From CBDUBU01 sp965365465 (GTDB lineage Bacteria; Bacteroidota; Rhodothermia; Rhodothermales; DASSAV01), in contig CBDUBU010000221.1 in the NCBI GenBank assembly GCA_965365465.1, positions 1 to 6,892 on the forward strand: DNA of 6,892 bases, written 5' to 3'. The notes below the pieces were generated by a model, which ran no database searches, was not told where the DNA came from, and saw only the letters and a list, made by a program, of their open reading frames with translations. A program made the position numbers and the translations under genes. Within the stretch, counting starts at the first letter, position 1. Each line of letters opens with the position of its first letter. Below, piece by piece: positions 6,135 to 6,892 of the stretch.

Positions 6135-6177
6135 CGCCCCGAAAGCGGTGCGCTGGAATGCACACCGCCCGGAGGCG
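6135..6177 (-). repeat. Long bulged hairpin between the transporter and isomerase genes
   Basis: Inner arms at 6145-6153 and 6160-6168 pair over nine positions with a 6-base loop; the one non-Watson-Crick position (6151/6162) is a G-U wobble on the minus-strand transcript but C-A on the plus strand. Outer arms 6135-6141 (CGCCCCG) and 6170-6177 pair over seven more positions with one bulged base (6173) and an AAA/C internal loop. The stem starts about 26 bases after the MFS stop codon. It could be a terminator (a T-rich stretch comes only about 12-20 bases later, near 6113-6121), a stabiliser of the upstream mRNA's 3' end, or a REP-like element. The rest of the gap shows no gene. Confidence 0.5.
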
Positions 6178-6202
6178 TTCAGCCATTTCCTGCTTTTCAA
6201 GG

Positions 6203-6892
6203 TCAGACCGACGTTCTGGCAGCCGCCTGTGCATTCTGCAAGTCAGCTTGCGTAATATGCTCCACTTTGTAGCCGCCTGCCTGCCGGTCGCGCCAGTACA
6301 GGAATCCGAAGATGACGATCAGCAAGCAGGTGAACGGCACGATATACCGGAAAGAGATACGACCGCCGAAGTTGTCGGCAGGGCCAAGCACGGCCCCCGC
6401 CTGCGACACAGCGACCAGGTCTGCCTCGGAACCCGTGGTGCCCAGAATCGCCACCTGGCTATCCGTGATGGCGCGAAGAGCATTTGCCGTTTCACCCTGT
6501 GGCAGGGTGCTGGTTGCCTCATAGGCGCTGAGCACACCCTGCGCCGCATCCAGACCCCGTTGAATCTGGTCTCTGAAGGCGCCCTGCGCCTGATCCACAA
6601 GCGCAGGATAGGTCTCCGTAACGTTCTGCATCACAGCCAGGGTCTGCTGCGTATGCTCCGGCTCCACGAGGTACTCATGCACGTATTCATCGGCAACGGA
6701 ACCCATCCACGGTGAGGTAACCGCCCCGACAACGAGCATACCCATTGCCCCCATGAGGCCGAGGCCCAGGGCGCCGGAACGCGGAATACGCTCCGATACG
6801 TACCCAAGCATCGTGGGCCAGAAATAGCATACCCCGACTGCAAAAACCGTAGCGGCGGCAAAAGCAACCACCAGGGTTTCCGCATAACTGAG
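6203..6892 (-). CDS. MFS transporter, C-terminal 229 residues (gene runs off the right edge)
   Basis: The frame is open from the right edge to a TGA at 6203-6205. The fragment contains three hydrophobic segments, at fragment residues about 7-30, 41-66 and 181-200, which fit transmembrane helices 10-12 of a 12-helix major facilitator. FWPTMLGYVSERIPRSGALG (24-43) matches the helix 10-11 turn of sugar-type MFS proteins found beside sugar isomerase genes, and the tail YWRDRQAGGYKVEHI (199-213) is cytoplasmic. Between helices 11 and 12 lies a soluble stretch of about 110 residues (67-178), which would be on the outer face of the membrane. The substrate cannot be read from the sequence; the neighbouring genes suggest a hexuronate, rhamnose or a related oligosaccharide. 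The codon at 6871 is an in-frame GTG but lies within a helix and is not a real start. Confidence 0.82.
   Translation of the reverse strand, partial: LSYAETLVVAFAAATVFAVGVCYFWPTMLGYVSERIPRSGALGLGLMGAMGMLVVGAVTSPWMGSVADEYVHEYLVEPEHTQQTLAVMQNVTETYPALVDQAQGAFRDQIQRGLDAAQGVLSAYEATSTLPQGETANALRAITDSQVAILGTTGSEADLVAVSQAGAVLGPADNFGGRISFRYIVPFTCLLIVIFGFLYWRDRQAGGYKVEHITQADLQNAQAAARTSV

Noticed and set aside
6092..6163. 24-residue N-terminal extension of the isomerase from an ATG at 6163
   Set aside because: It overlaps the structured hairpin, and the family starts at MARPVTLF.
1..6892. Defence system, phage, integron, CRISPR or transposon content
   Set aside because: All coding space is accounted for by sugar-metabolism and transport genes; no repeats with regular spacing, no transposase or nuclease motifs.

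Overview
The window is a GC-rich bacterial stretch (mid-to-high 50s % GC by eye) in which every recognisable gene lies on the minus strand. Read in the direction of transcription, from high to low coordinates, the order is: the C-terminal part of an MFS transporter (open at the right edge), a TIM-barrel sugar isomerase/epimerase, a KDPG-type aldolase, an SDR of the D-mannonate oxidoreductase (fructuronate reductase) type, a tagaturonate epimerase (UxaE family), a class II aldolase, and the N-terminal half of a rhamnulokinase-like FGGY kinase (open at the left edge). There is no tRNA, rRNA, CRISPR array, transposase or phage gene. No gap between genes exceeds about 180 bases.

The locus looks like a sugar-acid and deoxysugar catabolic cluster. 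UxaE (D-tagaturonate to D-fructuronate), the SDR (D-fructuronate to D-mannonate) and the aldolase (KDPG to pyruvate and glyceraldehyde-3-phosphate) are three steps of one galacturonate route. Uronate isomerase, mannonate dehydratase and KDG kinase are not in the window. The kinase and class II aldolase match the logic of L-rhamnose breakdown (ketose to ketose-1-phosphate, then cleavage to DHAP and lactaldehyde). Rhamnose and galacturonate alternate in the rhamnogalacturonan-I backbone, so a pectin-use locus is the simplest reading. That is an inference, because no lyase or glycosidase is visible.

The cluster is probably not one uniform transcript. The MFS-isomerase gap (6092-6202) holds a long bulged hairpin. 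The isomerase-aldolase gap (4913-5089) holds a terminator-like hairpin with a T tract and, nearer the aldolase start, a 9-bp-arm palindrome that could be an operator. The aldolase, SDR and UxaE genes are closely spaced (64 and 20 bases) and look like a core operon. The gap before the class II aldolase (1547-1720) holds nested inverted repeats.

The organism cannot be fixed from the sequence. UxaE, the SDR-type fructuronate reductase, this isomerase family and the MFS type with an extended last loop, together with weak Shine-Dalgarno signals on several genes, suggest a Bacteroidota/Rhodothermota or Verrucomicrobiota/Planctomycetota-like lineage. This is a low-confidence impression from memory. 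I see no demonstrably new system. The most interesting points are the joining of a uronate branch to a kinase/aldolase branch, an unassigned isomerase in the middle, and the structured intergenic regions.
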